From: Bacillus pumilus
GTDB lineage: Bacteria > Bacillota > Bacilli > Bacillales > Bacillaceae
Reading direction: 5' to 3'
Assembly: GCF_038738535.1 (NCBI RefSeq)
Contig: NZ_CP046128.1
Span: 3,162,001 to 3,226,000 of the forward strand
Length of the DNA: 64,000 nucleotides
The notes beneath the pieces are model-generated. The model made no database searches, was not told the DNA's origin, and saw only the letters and a program-made list of their open reading frames with translations. The translations under genes and the position numbers were made by a program. Position 1 is the first letter of the stretch; each line of letters begins with the position of its first letter. Below, one piece after another: positions 1-9,849 of the stretch.

Positions 1-14
1 CTGGAGAAAAAGAA

Positions 15-407
15 ATGAAAAAAAACGGCATCTTAAACAGTCATATCGCCAAGGTACTTGCTGACCTTGGTCATACAGATACAATCGTCATCGCAGACTG
101 CGGTCTTCCTATTCCAGAAGGTCCAGTCAAAATCGACCTGGCGTTATCAATCGGCACACCGTCCTTTCAGGAGGTCACCTCCCTCCTTCTTCAGGAAATG
201 GCGGTTGAACACATTACTGTGGCTAGTGAAATCAAAGAAGCCAATGAGCGAGATCATCTATTTCTAAAGAGAGCGTTCTCACAGCCATTACATGATGTAG
301 ACCACGAGACGTTCAAAAACATGACCAAACAGGCAAAAGCAGTCATTCGCACGGGTGAAGCCACCCCATACGCAAACTGCATTCTTCATGCCGGTGTCAT
401 CTTTTAA
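15..407 (+). CDS. rbsD: D-ribose pyranase RbsD
   Basis: 130-aa cytoplasmic enzyme that interconverts the pyranose and furanose forms of ribose so that ribokinase receives its substrate. The family's catalytic His is visible at residue 20 (LGH) and the C-terminal YANCILHAGVIF block is typical. GGAG sits just before the ATG. It is followed 15 bp later by rbsA, as in the rbsRKDACB operon; the regulator and kinase genes must lie left of the window. Length is normal for the family. Confidence 0.96.
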   Translation: MKKNGILNSHIAKVLADLGHTDTIVIADCGLPIPEGPVKIDLALSIGTPSFQEVTSLLLQEMAVEHITVASEIKEANERDHLFLKRAFSQPLHDVDHETFKNMTKQAKAVIRTGEATPYANCILHAGVIF

Positions 408-422
408 AAGGAGGAGCCAGAT

Positions 423-1904
423 ATGAACATTGAGATGCATAACATCCATAAGGCCTTTGGAAAAAACAACGTTCTTTCCGGGGTCTCCTTTGACCTCGTC
501 ACAGGTGAGGTCCACGCGCTCATGGGCGAAAATGGCGCAGGAAAATCAACTTTAATGAACCTGCTCACAGGTCTTTATTCATTAGATCAAGGAACGATTC
601 ATATCGATGGAAAAGAAACCGCTTTCAAAAATCCAAAGGAAGCGGAACAACACGGCATCGCCTTTATTCATCAGGAGCTCAACATATGGCCGGATATGAC
701 CGTCTTGGAAAACCTATTCATCGGGAAAGAAATCTATACGAAGTTTGGATTGCTAGACACAAAGAAAATGAAGGTTCTTGCCCAAAGCCAGCTGGACCGA
801 TTGTCTGTGAACCTCTCGCTTGATCAAGAGGCAGGCAGCTGCTCTGTTGGACAAAAACAGATGATTGAGATTGCAAAGGCATTAATGACTGATGCGAAGG
901 TGATCATCATGGATGAGCCAACAGCAGCTTTAACAGACCGTGAGATTGAAAAGCTCTTTCAGGTCATTGAATCTCTCAAAAAAGAAGGCGTATCCATTGT
1001 CTATATTTCTCACCGTATGGAGGAAATCTTTGCGATCTGTGACCGGATTACCATCATGCGCGATGGGAAAACAGTCGATACGAAAGCCATACCTGAAACG
1101 AATTTCCATGAGGTCGTCAAAAAAATGGTCGGCCGCGAATTAACAGATCGATACCCTGAGAGATCGCCTTCTCTAGGAGATATTGTCCTTGAGGTGAAGC
1201 AAGCGACAAGAAAAGGACAATTTCATGATATCAGTTTCTCAGTCAAAGCTGGAGAAATCGTCGGTGTTGCAGGCTTAATGGGCGCTGGCAGAACCGAAAT
1301 GATGCGGTCGCTGTTTGGTCTTGATCCTCTTGATCAAGGTGAAATCTGGGTCCATGGGAAAAAGGCTGTCATTAAAAAACCAAGTGATGCCGTCAAGCTC
1401 GGCATCGGCTTTATCACAGAGGATCGCAAAGATGAAGGACTCATGCTTGATGCATCCATCCGAGAAAACATTGGTCTGCCAAACTTAGAAAGCTTCTCTC
1501 CAAAAGGACTGATTGATAAGAAAAACGAACAGGATTTTGTCGACCTGCTCATCAAAAGACTGACGATTAAAACGGCTTCCTCTGAAATCTCTGCTCGAAA
1601 TCTCTCTGGTGGAAATCAGCAAAAAGTCGTCATCGCCAAATGGATCGGCATCCAGCCGAAGGTCTTAATTTTAGATGAACCGACAAGAGGTGTCGATGTC
1701 GGAGCGAAACGAGAAATCTACCAGTTAATGAATGAACTGACTGATCGAGGTGTTGCCATTTTAATGGTCTCCTCTGAGCTCCCAGAAATTCTAGGGATGA
1801 GCGATCGAGTGCTTGTCATTCATGAAGGAACCATCAGCGGAGAATTAAATAAAGCAGACGCAACACAAGAACGAATTATGACACTAGCTACAGGAGGGAA
1901 GTAA
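423..1904 (+). CDS. rbsA: Ribose ABC transporter, ATP-binding protein RbsA
   Basis: 493-aa duplicated ATPase with two ABC cassettes in one chain, as usual for sugar importers of the RbsA/MglA type. The first Walker A (GENGAGKST) is at residues 35-43. The N-terminal half has an atypical signature ([12 protein letters not shown]) and the second half a canonical one ([13 protein letters not shown]) followed by [11 protein letters not shown]. The second Walker A is degenerate (GLMGAGRTE), a family trait. It powers ribose uptake through RbsC. SD AGGAGG precedes the ATG; rbsC follows after one base. Confidence 0.97.
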   Translation: MNIEMHNIHKAFGKNNVLSGVSFDLVTGEVHALMGENGAGKSTLMNLLTGLYSLDQGTIHIDGKETAFKNPKEAEQHGIAFIHQELNIWPDMTVLENLFIGKEIYTKFGLLDTKKMKVLAQSQLDRLSVNLSLDQEAGSCSVGQKQMIEIAKALMTDAKVIIMDEPTAALTDREIEKLFQVIESLKKEGVSIVYISHRMEEIFAICDRITIMRDGKTVDTKAIPETNFHEVVKKMVGRELTDRYPERSPSLGDIVLEVKQATRKGQFHDISFSVKAGEIVGVAGLMGAGRTEMMRSLFGLDPLDQGEIWVHGKKAVIKKPSDAVKLGIGFITEDRKDEGLMLDASIRENIGLPNLESFSPKGLIDKKNEQDFVDLLIKRLTIKTASSEISARNLSGGNQQKVVIAKWIGIQPKVLILDEPTRGVDVGAKREIYQLMNELTDRGVAILMVSSELPEILGMSDRVLVIHEGTISGELNKADATQERIMTLATGGK

Positions 1905-1905
1905 C

Positions 1906-2859
1906 ATGAAACCACTTACTTCAAATGGACGATTTGACAACATCATGCAAAAGCTTGGGCCATTCTTAGGACTCATCATCCTTGTCGCCATTGTTTCTAT
2001 TTTAAACCCAGCCTTTTTAGAGCCATTAAACATCTTAAACTTACTGAGACAAATCTCCATTAATGCCCTCATTGCCTTTGGAATGACGTTTGTTATTTTA
2101 ACCGGAGGAATTGATTTGTCTGTCGGTGCCATTTTAGCACTTTCTAGTGCGCTGACTGCCGGATTTATCGTGTCTGGTATGGACCCGATTTTAGCTATTA
2201 TCGTTGGCAGTATCATCGGCGCTATTCTTGGGATGGTCAACGGTCTTTTAATCACAAAAGGAAAAATGGCTCCTTTTATCGCAACACTTGCCACGATGAC
2301 GATTTTTAGAGGGTTAACACTTGTTTATACAGACGGAAACCCGATTACAGGACTCGGTTCTAACTATGCCTTTCAGTTATTCGGCCGCGGGTATTTCTTA
2401 GGCATTCCTGTTCCAGCAATCACGATGCTTCTCACCTTTATCGTACTTTGGGTGCTGCTTCATAAAACACCTTTCGGCAGAAGAACGTATGCCATCGGCG
2501 GAAATGAAAAAGCTGCGTTCATTTCAGGAATCAAAGTACCGCGCGTAAAAATTATGATCTATTCATTGGCAGGTTTCATGTCTGCTTTAGCGGGTGCCAT
2601 TTTGACCTCTCGCCTAAACTCAGCTCAGCCAACAGCTGGCACATCCTATGAGCTTGATGCGATTGCTGCTGTTGTACTTGGCGGGACAAGCCTGTCTGGC
2701 GGAAGAGGGCGAATTGTCGGCACACTGATCGGGGTGCTCATCATCGGTGTCTTGAACAATGGTATGAACTTACTTGGTGTATCATCATTCTATCAATCTG
2801 TTGTGAAAGGGATTGTCATCTTGATTGCAGTCCTACTAGACAGAAAGAAATCTGCTTAA
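1906..2859 (+). CDS. rbsC: Ribose ABC transporter permease RbsC
   Basis: 317-aa integral membrane permease of the BPD_transp_2 family with about eight to ten hydrophobic segments. The conserved central GGIDLSVGA block and the late LGGTSLSGGRG loop that contacts the ATPase are present. SD AGGAGGGA lies at the end of rbsA, so the two genes are nearly contiguous and probably translationally coupled. It forms the ribose channel with RbsA and RbsB. Length matches the family. Confidence 0.97.
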   Translation: MKPLTSNGRFDNIMQKLGPFLGLIILVAIVSILNPAFLEPLNILNLLRQISINALIAFGMTFVILTGGIDLSVGAILALSSALTAGFIVSGMDPILAIIVGSIIGAILGMVNGLLITKGKMAPFIATLATMTIFRGLTLVYTDGNPITGLGSNYAFQLFGRGYFLGIPVPAITMLLTFIVLWVLLHKTPFGRRTYAIGGNEKAAFISGIKVPRVKIMIYSLAGFMSALAGAILTSRLNSAQPTAGTSYELDAIAAVVLGGTSLSGGRGRIVGTLIGVLIIGVLNNGMNLLGVSSFYQSVVKGIVILIAVLLDRKKSA

Positions 2860-2872
2860 GGAGGCAGCTGCT

Positions 2873-3790
2873 ATGAAAAAATATCTCATTCTCATTCTGA
2901 CTCTCTCATTATTCATGCTTTCTGCCTGCTCGCTAGAACCGCCAGAGTGGGCCAAATCAACAAAAGATGGAAAGAAAAAAGACATCAAAATCGGGCTCTC
3001 GATCTCGACCTTAAATAATCCATTTTTCGTTTCTCTCAAAAACGGTGTGACGAAAGAAGCGAAAAAGCTCGGCATCGAAGTGGTCATTGCAGATGCACAA
3101 AATGATTCAGCTAAACAAACCAGTGACGTAGAAGATTTAATTCAGCAAGGGGTCGACGCATTACTCATCAACCCAGCAGATTCGTCTGCTATATCGACTG
3201 CTGTTGAATCAGCAAATGCTTCTGATATTCCTGTCATCACATTAGACCGCTCAGCTGAAAGCGGAAAAGTAGAAGCACTTGTTGCCTCAGATAACGTCAA
3301 AGGCGGCGAAATGGCAGCTAACTTTATCATCGACAAGGTCGGTAAAGGAGCAAAAGTCGCTGAATTAGAAGGTGTACCAGGCGCTTCGGCTACACGTGAG
3401 CGCGGAAAAGGATTCCATCAAATAGCGGATAAAGATCTAAAAGTGACAGCAAAACAAGCGGCTGACTTCGACCGGACAAAAGGACTGAATGTCATGGAAA
3501 ACCTCCTTCAAGGAAACCCTGACATCAAAGCCATTTTTGCCCACAATGATGAAATGGCACTTGGCGCATTAGAGGCGATCCAAAGCTCTGGAAAAGACAT
3601 TCTCGTCGTTGGCTTTGATGGAAACGAAGATGCACTCAACTCGATCAAAGCAGGAAAACTATCTGCCACAGTCGCCCAGCAGCCAGAGCTGATCGGAAAA
3701 CTGGCAGTCGGCGCTGCAAACGACGTCCTAAAAGGGAAAAAAGTAGAAAAGAACATCGCAGCTCCACTGAAACTAGAACAGAAAAAATAA
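2873..3790 (+). CDS. rbsB: Ribose-binding lipoprotein RbsB
   Basis: 305-aa periplasmic-binding-protein family 4 receptor, anchored as a lipoprotein: hydrophobic signal peptide ending in lipobox LSAC with the modified Cys at residue 19. The mature part begins the two-lobed sugar-binding fold (IGLSISTLNNPFF) and carries the ribose-contact segments around NPADS and GFDGNEDA. It is the last gene of the operon and is followed by a strong terminator. SD AAGGAGG precedes the ATG. Confidence 0.96.
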   Translation: MKKYLILILTLSLFMLSACSLEPPEWAKSTKDGKKKDIKIGLSISTLNNPFFVSLKNGVTKEAKKLGIEVVIADAQNDSAKQTSDVEDLIQQGVDALLINPADSSAISTAVESANASDIPVITLDRSAESGKVEALVASDNVKGGEMAANFIIDKVGKGAKVAELEGVPGASATRERGKGFHQIADKDLKVTAKQAADFDRTKGLNVMENLLQGNPDIKAIFAHNDEMALGALEAIQSSGKDILVVGFDGNEDALNSIKAGKLSATVAQQPELIGKLAVGAANDVLKGKKVEKNIAAPLKLEQKK

Positions 3791-3796
3791 ACACAA

Positions 3797-3823
3797 AACC
3801 CCCGATAGCTCTCGGGGGTTTTT
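3797..3823. terminator. Rho-independent terminator between rbsB and ywrF
   Basis: Stem AACCCCCGA/TCGGGGGTT with a short loop and T-run just after the rbsB stop. A and T flanks on both sides let it serve the convergent flavin reductase gene too. Confidence 0.9.
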
Positions 3824-3827
3824 CCTA

Positions 3828-4445
3828 TTATTCTGGTCTTTTCAGCACAAATGACGTCCCTAAATAGGCATAATCATTTCCCGCTAAACGGGCGACTGGC
3901 TTTAGTTCATGAGTCGAAACATATCCTTTTTCTGCATCATACACATCCTCATCTAAATGCGCACACACAACCCGGCCAATGATATGATCGACCGTGATCT
4001 CCCCTTCATCATTTTGAAAGGTCAGATGTTTTTCCAGCTGACATTCAAAGCGAATGCGCGCTTCCTTGATTCCCGGCACTGAGACCACACTGCTCTTCAC
4101 TTGATGAAGACCGGTGCGATTCAGCTCACTCTCTTCCTCTGGCAAAGTAGCAGCTGTTTCATTAATATCTTCAATCATCGCTTCATCACTCACATGGACA
4201 ACAAATTCTTCCCTGTCGATGATATGTTTTGCTGTATCTTTCATCTCTCCTTGACGCCGTCCGATGGAAACTGCGATGAGCGGCGGATGTCCGCTGATGA
4301 CATTAAAGAAACTAAATGGTGCGGCATTGACGACATCGTCTTTAGACAGACTTGTCATAAACGCAATCGGTCTTGGAACAATAGAGCCAGATAATAATTT
4401 ATATGCTTCTTTTCGTGACAGCTGATCCATTTGCAACGTAATCAA
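3828..4445 (-). CDS. ywrF: Flavin reductase family protein (YwrF-like)
   Basis: About 205 aa, flavin-reductase-like FMN-binding split-barrel domain across most of the chain, with the N-terminal SGSIVPRPIAF and NAAPFSFFN blocks typical of the family. Probably reduces or binds FMN; the physiological partner is unknown. Start is uncertain: a GTG at 4454 lies one base after the SD (AAAGGAGG), too close, so the TTG at 4445 is preferred. Synteny with the ywr region supports the name. Confidence 0.75.
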   Translation of the reverse strand: MITLQMDQLSRKEAYKLLSGSIVPRPIAFMTSLSKDDVVNAAPFSFFNVISGHPPLIAVSIGRRQGEMKDTAKHIIDREEFVVHVSDEAMIEDINETAATLPEEESELNRTGLHQVKSSVVSVPGIKEARIRFECQLEKHLTFQNDEGEITVDHIIGRVVCAHLDEDVYDAEKGYVSTHELKPVARLAGNDYAYLGTSFVLKRPE

Positions 4446-4499
4446 TTCAGACACGCCTCCTTTTAGTGTAAGACATCATATCATACCATACCCCTTTTT

Positions 4500-5396
4500 C
4501 TATGCCTCTGATTCCGGCTCGGTGCGATGCAGGATATGGTGGACAAGATGAAATAAAGCAGGATTATGATTCTCTCGTCTATAGGAAATCGTCCATTCCG
4601 CCAGAAGCTGTTCACCTTCAATGGACCGATACACAACATCTAGATTAAATAAACGCCGGGCTGATTTTGGAATGACCGCAATACCGATACCAGCTGTGAC
4701 AAGGCCAATAACCATTTGATATTCCGCTGCTTCCTGCACAATATTCGGAGAAAATCCGTACTTTTCACATAGCAGGACAAAGTGTTGATAAAGGGACGGC
4801 CATGATTCCTTTGATAAAGAAATGATCGGTTCATGACGGATATCTTCGATCGTGACCGCCTCTTTTTTCGCCAGCGGATGATTTTTCGGAATCGCAAAAA
4901 TACATTCACTTTGCTTCATCAAACGGCTGACAAGTTCTTCATGCGGAGATGTAGGATGTAAAAAACCGATATCAATCTCCCCATTTAAAAGCGCCCCTAG
5001 CTGCTGCGGAACAGAAAGCTGCTTCAGCTCAATACTGACAGAGGGATACAGCTCTCTGAATTCGCGTACAACTGGCGGCAGAATATCATACGTCGCTGTT
5101 CCAACAAACCCTATGATGATTTTCCCCAGCTCTCCTCTTGCTGTATGCCGGGCATGATCAACGGCTTTATCAAGCTGATGCAGCACACCACGCACCTCAT
5201 GTAAAAAGACCTTTCCAGCAGCTGTTAACTCCACCACTCGCTTCGACCGGTGAAACAAAGGAAACCCCAATTCTTCTTCAAACTGCTTAATTTGCTGACT
5301 AAGTGGAGGCTGTGTCATATTCAACCGTGCGGCTGCTCTGCCAAAATGCAGCTCCTCCGCTACTGTGACAAAATACTGCAAATGTCTCAGTTCCAT
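4500..5396 (-). CDS. alsR: LysR-family regulator of acetoin genes AlsR
   Basis: 298-aa LysR regulator: N-terminal winged HTH (residues about 1-60, MELRHLQYFVTVAEELHFG) and a C-terminal effector-binding domain. In B. subtilis AlsR activates alsSD in response to acetate and low pH. Divergent from alsS, with 150 bp between. A longer frame reaches 5450, but AGGAG seven bases before the ATG at 5396 and the family length fix this start. Confidence 0.92.
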   Translation of the reverse strand: MELRHLQYFVTVAEELHFGRAAARLNMTQPPLSQQIKQFEEELGFPLFHRSKRVVELTAAGKVFLHEVRGVLHQLDKAVDHARHTARGELGKIIIGFVGTATYDILPPVVREFRELYPSVSIELKQLSVPQQLGALLNGEIDIGFLHPTSPHEELVSRLMKQSECIFAIPKNHPLAKKEAVTIEDIRHEPIISLSKESWPSLYQHFVLLCEKYGFSPNIVQEAAEYQMVIGLVTAGIGIAVIPKSARRLFNLDVVYRSIEGEQLLAEWTISYRRENHNPALFHLVHHILHRTEPESEA

Positions 5397-5453
5397 CCTT
5401 TCACTCCTCGCACACTTATTCGTGAAACATATTAAAACCACGTTAAACATATA

Positions 5454-5483
5454 TTGGAAAATTTTCTTTTTGAAATGTATAGT
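5454..5483 (+). promoter_or_regulatory. Candidate alsS promoter
   Basis: TTGGAA (5454-5459) and TATAGT (5478-5483) with an 18-bp spacer in the alsR-alsS intergenic region. Inferred from consensus only. Confidence 0.5.
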
Positions 5484-5493
5484 AAATCATATC

Positions 5494-5511
5494 ATGAAAA
5501 TATATTTTCAT
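5494..5511. promoter_or_regulatory. 18-bp perfect palindrome upstream of alsS
   Basis: ATGAAAATATATTTTCAT, a perfect palindrome between the candidate promoter and the alsS SD. It could be a regulator-binding site; it does not match the T-N11-A spacing of LysR sites exactly. Confidence 0.4.
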
Positions 5512-5546
5512 AAAAAATTTTACTTGCCGAAAGGAGTGCGGGGTAA

Positions 5547-7247
5547 ATGAATTCTCAAGCACAACCCCTAACAAGACGAGGAGCAGAATTGATTGTCGAT
5601 ACGCTGATTGCTCAAGGTGTGACCCATGTTTTTGCGATTCCAGGTGCAAAAATTGATGCCGTATTTGATGTATTAAAAGACAGAGGTCCAGAACTTGTCC
5701 TATGCAGACACGAACAAAATGCAGCCTTTATGGCAGCCGCTGTCGGCCGCTTAACCGGCAAACCAGGTGTTTGTCTCGTCACATCAGGTCCTGGCGCATC
5801 TAATTTAGCAACAGGTCTATTAACAGCCAATACAGAAGGTGACCCTGTTGTCGCAATCGCTGGAAACGTCATTCGTGCGGATCGGCTGAAACGAACACAT
5901 CAATCACTCGACAATGCGGCATTATTCAAACCAGTCACAAAATACAGTGTTGAAGTACAAGACGTTCATAATATACCTGAAGCCTTAACAAATGCTTTTC
6001 GCGCGGCACAAAAGGGGCAGGCTGGAGCAGCATTTATCAGCTTTCCACAAGATGTCGTGACAGAACACACCACACAAACACCAGTGTCTGCTCACCCTTC
6101 TCCAGAACTAGGTCCTGCACCGGATGCTCTCATCAGTTCGGCCATCGCCAAAATTCAAAATGCACACTTACCTGTTGCGATTGTGGGAATGAAAGCAAGT
6201 CGTCCAGCTGCTGCAAACGCCACTAGAACATTATTGAAAACACTTGGGATTCCATTTGTCGAAACGTACCAAGGAGCCGGCGTTCTCTCAAGAGAGCTTG
6301 AGTCTCAATATGTAGGCAGAATCGGCTTATTCCGGAATCAGCCGGGGGATCTACTCATTGAACAAGCAGATGTCCTTTTGACCATCGGCTTTGATCCAAT
6401 CGAATATGATCCGAAGCATTGGAATATTCAGCCGCAGCAGCGCCAGATCATCCATGTGGATGACATGCAGGCAGATATTGATCATTTTTATGAGCCAGCG
6501 CTTGAGCTTGTAGGCAATATAGCTAAAACCGTTAAACATCTAGCCCATGACAGTGTTCCACTTTCTCTATGCAAAGAACAAATTGATTTAGTCACTGAAT
6601 TACAGGAGCTGTTAAGCGACATTGAAAAAGCACCAGAAAGAGACAGTCATCTATCTCACCCGCTGAATGTCATTCATACATTAAGACGCCTAATTCCTGA
6701 TGACACGAAGGTCACGTGTGATATCGGATCTCACGCGATTTGGATGTCGCGTCACTTCCGCGTCTATGAGCCGAACACATTCCTGGTGAGCAACGGAATG
6801 CAAACATTAGGCGTCGCCTTACCATGGGCAATTGCGGCTTCCATACTAAATCCAGATGAAAAGATCATTTCGGTCTCAGGTGATGGCGGTTTTCTCTTCT
6901 CTGCAATGGAGCTTGAAACAGCCGTCCGCATGAAAACAAATCTCGTTCACCTTGTTTGGAATGACAGCACATACGACATGGTGGCGTTTCAGCAGGAAAT
7001 GAAATATGACCGCACATCCTGCGTTGAATTCGGACAGATCGACTTAGTGAAATATGCGGAAAGCTTTGGAGCGACTGGATTACGGGTTAACTCACCTGAA
7101 GAGCTTTCAACTGTCCTTCAAAAGGGTATAAACATAGAAGGACCCGTTATTATTGATATTCCGATTGACTATCAAGACAACCCAGACCTCGCCAGTCAAA
7201 AATGGCCAGAAGTCTTTCGTGAAAAACACACATTGAACGTCAGATAA
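5547..7247 (+). CDS. alsS: Catabolic acetolactate synthase AlsS
   Basis: 566-aa thiamine-diphosphate enzyme joining two pyruvates to 2-acetolactate for acetoin formation. Three domains: N-terminal pyrimidine-binding part with catalytic Glu56 ([10 protein letters not shown]), a central domain, and the C-terminal diphosphate-binding part with [14 protein letters not shown]...N. As a catabolic form it has no regulatory small-subunit gene beside it. AAAGGAG precedes the ATG; alsD follows in the same operon, 35 bp downstream. Confidence 0.96.
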   Translation: MNSQAQPLTRRGAELIVDTLIAQGVTHVFAIPGAKIDAVFDVLKDRGPELVLCRHEQNAAFMAAAVGRLTGKPGVCLVTSGPGASNLATGLLTANTEGDPVVAIAGNVIRADRLKRTHQSLDNAALFKPVTKYSVEVQDVHNIPEALTNAFRAAQKGQAGAAFISFPQDVVTEHTTQTPVSAHPSPELGPAPDALISSAIAKIQNAHLPVAIVGMKASRPAAANATRTLLKTLGIPFVETYQGAGVLSRELESQYVGRIGLFRNQPGDLLIEQADVLLTIGFDPIEYDPKHWNIQPQQRQIIHVDDMQADIDHFYEPALELVGNIAKTVKHLAHDSVPLSLCKEQIDLVTELQELLSDIEKAPERDSHLSHPLNVIHTLRRLIPDDTKVTCDIGSHAIWMSRHFRVYEPNTFLVSNGMQTLGVALPWAIAASILNPDEKIISVSGDGGFLFSAMELETAVRMKTNLVHLVWNDSTYDMVAFQQEMKYDRTSCVEFGQIDLVKYAESFGATGLRVNSPEELSTVLQKGINIEGPVIIDIPIDYQDNPDLASQKWPEVFREKHTLNVR

Positions 7248-7282
7248 GATGTCCATACATTACATCAAAGGAGTGAGCGGAT

Positions 7283-8053
7283 ATGGGTATGATGCACCCA
7301 ATGAATCAACAGAACGACACAAGACAACATGACAAACAGCAAGAGGTTTATCAAGTATCGACGATGACCTCTTTGCTGGAAGCCGTATATGATGGAGATT
7401 TCTCCCTTGCACATATTCCCAAGCACGGTGATTTCGGCATTGGTACATTCAATCAATTAGATGGAGAGCTGATCGGCTTTGACGGCGCATTTTATCGACT
7501 GCGCTCGGATGGAACAGCGACACCGGTTACCGATCAAGACTATTCACCATTCTGCTCTCTAGCATTCTTTGAAACAGATATCGTTCATCGAATTGATGCA
7601 GCCATGACGTCCAAAGAGCTAGAAGAAGAAATTGACCGCATTTTACCTAGTAAGAATGTTTTTTATGCGATCCGCATTGATGGATCATTCAAAAAGGTTC
7701 AAACACGTACGGTCGAAAAACAGAAAAAACCTTACGTTCCGATGGTGGAAGCAGTCAAGTCACAGCCCATCTTCGATTTCGAGGATATTCAAGGAACGAT
7801 CGCTGGTTTCCGTACACCGCAATACGCACATGGTATTGCGGTGAGTGGATATCATCTTCATTTCATTGATGACGATCGGAGTGTCGGCGGACACGTATTT
7901 GATTACACCGTTGATCAAGTGACCATCCGCATTTCTCAAAAACGTCATATGAATTTACACTTGCCAAATACGCAGGAATTCTTCCAAGCAGACATTGATC
8001 GAGCTGACCTTGCACAACAAATTGCCAGTGCGGAAAGCAGCCCAGATCAATAA
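7283..8053 (+). CDS. alsD: Alpha-acetolactate decarboxylase AlsD
   Basis: 256-aa zinc enzyme converting acetolactate to acetoin. The Zn ligands are visible as HLHF and, about ten residues on, GGHV near residues 190-206. It completes the two-step overflow route started by AlsS. AAAGGAGTGA lies before the ATG. Transcription ends at the hairpin immediately downstream. Confidence 0.96.
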   Translation: MGMMHPMNQQNDTRQHDKQQEVYQVSTMTSLLEAVYDGDFSLAHIPKHGDFGIGTFNQLDGELIGFDGAFYRLRSDGTATPVTDQDYSPFCSLAFFETDIVHRIDAAMTSKELEEEIDRILPSKNVFYAIRIDGSFKKVQTRTVEKQKKPYVPMVEAVKSQPIFDFEDIQGTIAGFRTPQYAHGIAVSGYHLHFIDDDRSVGGHVFDYTVDQVTIRISQKRHMNLHLPNTQEFFQADIDRADLAQQIASAESSPDQ

Positions 8054-8059
8054 AATGAA

Positions 8060-8089
8060 GACACCCCGTTGATTCCGGGGTGTCTTTTT
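8060..8089 (+). terminator. Terminator of alsSD
   Basis: Stem GACACCCCG/CGGGGTGTC followed by five Ts, seven bases after the alsD stop. Confidence 0.92.
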
Positions 8090-8206
8090 ATGCAAAAAGA
8101 TTATTTATCACTCCATGATATTTCATTTCGCTAGTAAATTGAAATTCATTCATTCTATTCGTAATGAAATATGATAAAATACCAACAGAAGAAAGGTGGT
8201 TATACG

Positions 8207-8683
8207 GTGTCAAACGACTATAGCATTCCGAACCTAACATTAGATGAAAGGGATAAACAAATTTTATCTCTATTACACGAGGACGGGCGTATGTCCTATA
8301 CAGATCTCGGGAAACAAGTCGGTCTTTCACGTGTAGCTGTGCAAGCCCGCATTCAGCAGCTGATTGAAACAGGCGTCATTGAACGATTCACCACTGTGAT
8401 TAACCCTGCTAAGATCGGCATTCACGTCTCTGTCTTCTTTAATGTAGAAGTGGAACCGAAATTTTTAGAAGCAGTAGCCCTTCAGCTTGAGCAGGAAACA
8501 GCTGTCACAAGCCTTTATCACATGACAGGGCCAAGCAAGCTGCATATGCATGGCATTTTTCAAAATGAACAGGAAATGGAGGCATTCCTGACAAAAAAGC
8601 TATACCCGCTAGAAGGCGTCGTGAGTGTGGACTGCCAAATGCTCATTAAACGATACAAAAGCCGAATGGGCATGAAATTGTAG
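8207..8683 (+). CDS. ywrC: Lrp/AsnC-family regulator YwrC
   Basis: 158-aa regulator: N-terminal HTH ([26 protein letters not shown], about residues 14-60) and a C-terminal RAM/AsnC ligand domain. In B. subtilis the homologue controls the adjacent chromate transporter genes. Start is the GTG at 8207, seven bases after AAAGGTGG; a longer frame from ATG 8171 has no SD and overlaps an AT-rich promoter-like stretch. Seventeen bases separate it from ywrB, suggesting one transcript. Confidence 0.85.
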   Translation: MSNDYSIPNLTLDERDKQILSLLHEDGRMSYTDLGKQVGLSRVAVQARIQQLIETGVIERFTTVINPAKIGIHVSVFFNVEVEPKFLEAVALQLEQETAVTSLYHMTGPSKLHMHGIFQNEQEMEAFLTKKLYPLEGVVSVDCQMLIKRYKSRMGMKL

Positions 8684-8699
8684 ACAGGAGTTGAAGCAC

Positions 8700-9281
8700 T
8701 TGCAATCATATATCGAACTCATCATCGCTATGGTGCGAACCGGTATTCTCGGTTTTGGCGGAGGTCCTTCCGTCATACCGCTCATTCGCCATGAGGCGGT
8801 GGTGAAATATCACTGGATCAATGATGACGAGTTTGGAGAAACACTCGCCATTGCCAATGCATTACCAGGTCCGATCGCAACCAAAATGTCGGCATATCTC
8901 GGCTATCAATTGAAGGGCGTATCCGGCGCAATTGTCGCAACAGCTGCTCATATTTTACCAACATGTCTCGCCATGGTGGCACTCGTCACACTTGTCAGCG
9001 TCTTAAGCTCCTCACAAATCATTCAAAATATGATTGGCGCCGTAACACCAGTTATTGCCGTTCTGCTAGGCATCATGGCATATGAGTTTGGACAAAAAAC
9101 GCTGAAAGGCTTCGGAACGATCTTCGGTATCGCTCTATTCCTTCTTGCCTTTATCGGACTGCAGGTGCTGTCCATTCATCCAGGAATCATTGTCATCATC
9201 TTTTTATTCTATGGCGCCTTTCATTTCAAACTGAAACAACGCTGGAATCGAACAAATAAAGAGAAAGGAGTGTCTTCATGA
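8700..9281 (+). CDS. ywrB: Chromate transporter, N-terminal half (YwrB)
   Basis: 193-aa membrane protein, single-domain (short-chain) CHR family member, with the family block FGGGPSVIPLIRHE and the LANALPGPIATKM motif. Works as a heteromeric pair with YwrA to expel chromate; the physiological substrate may be another anion. Start taken as TTG 8700, nine bases after ACAGGAG; TTG 8691 would abut the SD. Overlaps ywrA by 4 bp. Confidence 0.88.
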   Translation: MQSYIELIIAMVRTGILGFGGGPSVIPLIRHEAVVKYHWINDDEFGETLAIANALPGPIATKMSAYLGYQLKGVSGAIVATAAHILPTCLAMVALVTLVSVLSSSQIIQNMIGAVTPVIAVLLGIMAYEFGQKTLKGFGTIFGIALFLLAFIGLQVLSIHPGIIVIIFLFYGAFHFKLKQRWNRTNKEKGVSS

Positions 9282-9814
9282 TGCTGATTCTCTTTTTATT
9301 CTGGGCATTCTTCTTGTCCAATCTATTAGGATATGGCGGAGGACCTGCATCCATCCCGCTCAATTATGAAGAAATCGTCAATCATTTTCATTGGATGACG
9401 AACGAAGGGTTCTCCAATATGCTTGCATTAGCCAATGCACTGCCAGGACCAATTGCTACGAAGATCGCGGCATATGTCGGCTATGACGTCATGGGCTGGC
9501 CGGGCTTTATCGTGGCATTGCTTGCAACTGTACTGCCATCAGCCATTGGATTGATTTTATTGCTCAAGCTGATTGACCGCTTTCGCCAATCCCCTGTCGT
9601 AAAAGGCATGACCTTATCCGTACAGCCCGTCATTGCGATGATGATGCTTTTATTAACATGGGAAATCGGCGGAGATGCAGTGAAAGCCATCGGCTGGACG
9701 CAATCATTCGCCATTGCCGCGATCTCCTTTTTCTTTATGACCAAATTCAAAATGCACCCCGCCTTTCTCATTGTGGCTGCCTTTTTATATGGCGGATTCA
9801 TTCTGCCGCATTAA
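9278..9814 (+). CDS. ywrA: Chromate transporter, C-terminal half (YwrA)
   Basis: 178-aa CHR-family partner of YwrB, with the same GYGGGPASIPL and LANALPGPIATKI motifs, i.e. a paralogous half rather than a repeat of the same gene. About five hydrophobic segments. ATGA overlap with ywrB implies translational coupling and equal amounts. AAAGGAG precedes the ATG. Confidence 0.88.
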   Translation: MMLILFLFWAFFLSNLLGYGGGPASIPLNYEEIVNHFHWMTNEGFSNMLALANALPGPIATKIAAYVGYDVMGWPGFIVALLATVLPSAIGLILLLKLIDRFRQSPVVKGMTLSVQPVIAMMMLLLTWEIGGDAVKAIGWTQSFAIAAISFFFMTKFKMHPAFLIVAAFLYGGFILPH

Positions 9815-9815
9815 A

Positions 9816-9848
9816 AAAACCGATAACATGACCTGTTATCGGTTTTCT
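9816..9848. terminator. Bidirectional terminator between ywrA and ywqF
   Basis: AAAACCGATAACA/TGTTATCGGTTTT stem with a five-base loop, A-rich on one side and T-rich on the other, between two convergent genes. Confidence 0.92.
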
Positions 9849-9849
9849 T

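Noticed and set aside
8101-8206. Possible N-terminal extension of ywrC from ATG 8171
   Set aside because: No SD; the stretch looks like promoter DNA (TATGAT), and GTG 8207 has an ideal SD.
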